Below, piece after piece: positions 6,816-7,033 of a stretch of 7,033 bases of DNA (position 1 is its first letter; each line of letters starts with the position of its first letter). The notes under the pieces were generated by a model, which was not told the origin of the DNA, ran no database searches, and saw only the letters and a program-made list of their open reading frames with translations. A program made the translations under genes and the position numbers. Location: contig QIKC01000284.1 of NCBI GenBank assembly GCA_003232855.1, positions 1 to 7,033 of the forward strand, given 5' to 3'. Source of the stretch: Verrucomicrobiales bacterium. GTDB lineage: Bacteria > Verrucomicrobiota > Verrucomicrobiia > Verrucomicrobiales > DEV007.

Positions 6816-7033
6816 ATGCCCGCCGAAATCCGCGCCCGCATCGAGCGCGAAACCGGCGAGCCCGTGCAACTCTACGCCCTAGCCGACCTCGACCCCGCGC
6901 ACGCGCTGGCCGAAGAATGGGTCGCCCTCACCGCCAACCAAATCGCCATCGCCCGCAGCGGCGATCTCCACCTCATCGACCGCGCCAAAATCACCGCCGT
7001 CCGCGAGCAACCCGCCCTCAGCGGCAGCGTCCT
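6816..7033 (+). CDS. N-terminal part of a rightward gene, possibly an ABC transporter with an extra N-terminal domain (3' partial)
   Basis: The frame is open from TAA 6738 to the window end with strongly gene-like third positions. The first ATG is at 6816, giving about 72 residues (MPAEIRARIERETGEPVQLY...). The segment ALADLDPAHALAEEWVALT followed by a short beta-rich stretch (IAIARSGDLHLID) looks like a small beta domain. I associate this pattern with the N-terminal extension of some verrucomicrobial ABC exporters (permease fused to ATPase), but no membrane helix or Walker motif lies within the window, so the assignment is weak. Coding bias extends upstream of the ATG (RDRELVERYLDQPPA), so the true start may be earlier; the only other candidate in this frame after the stop is CTG at 6750. 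No ribosome binding site is seen at either. Confidence 0.6.
   Translation, partial: MPAEIRARIERETGEPVQLYALADLDPAHALAEEWVALTANQIAIARSGDLHLIDRAKITAVREQPALSGSV

Overview
The window is GC-rich (about 60% by eye) and carries five genes whose limits I can support, plus the 5' end of a sixth and a broken gene remnant. I infer a Verrucomicrobia-type (Opitutae-like) Gram-negative bacterium. The grounds are weak or absent Shine-Dalgarno sequences, Ala/Glu/Asp-rich membrane-anchored helical proteins of a style common in that phylum, and a right-edge reading frame resembling the extra N-terminal region of some verrucomicrobial ABC transporters. This placement is from memory of protein style, not from a search.

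Left region (1-1890): the 3' part of a GT39/PMT_2-type membrane glycosyltransferase reads off the left edge and ends at 1641. Behind it, on the opposite strand, is what looks like the 3' end of a decayed gene (1594 to about 1830). A perfect 19-bp tandem duplication shifts its frame; taking out one copy restores a sensible C-terminus. A strong minus-strand intrinsic terminator (1846-1885) closes the next gene.

Middle region (1919-4738): a small secreted or lipoprotein-like protein built of 11-residue Lys/Ala/Glu repeats (LEA group 3-like) is transcribed leftward. Across a 250-bp divergent spacer lies a rightward single-pass coiled-coil protein whose ATG sits where its own promoter would start transcription. 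That gene converges, with 20 bp between the stops, on a leftward single-pass alpha-solenoid-like protein.

Right region (4797-7033): a full-length SLC13/DASS-family permease with two internal TrkA_C domains is transcribed leftward. It lies 58 bp upstream of the solenoid gene, so the two may be partly co-transcribed. Divergent from it, past a three-copy heptamer repeat that stops all three rightward frames, the 5' end of another rightward gene runs off the window.

I see no CRISPR array, intact insertion sequence, rRNA or tRNA. The genes do not form one evident pathway: most are cell-envelope proteins (glycosyltransferase, transporter, anchored or secreted helical proteins). The most interesting points are the duplication-broken remnant, the LEA-like repeat protein, the probable leaderless start at 2619, and the unusual start of the right-edge gene. 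I do not see convincing evidence of a new multi-gene system.
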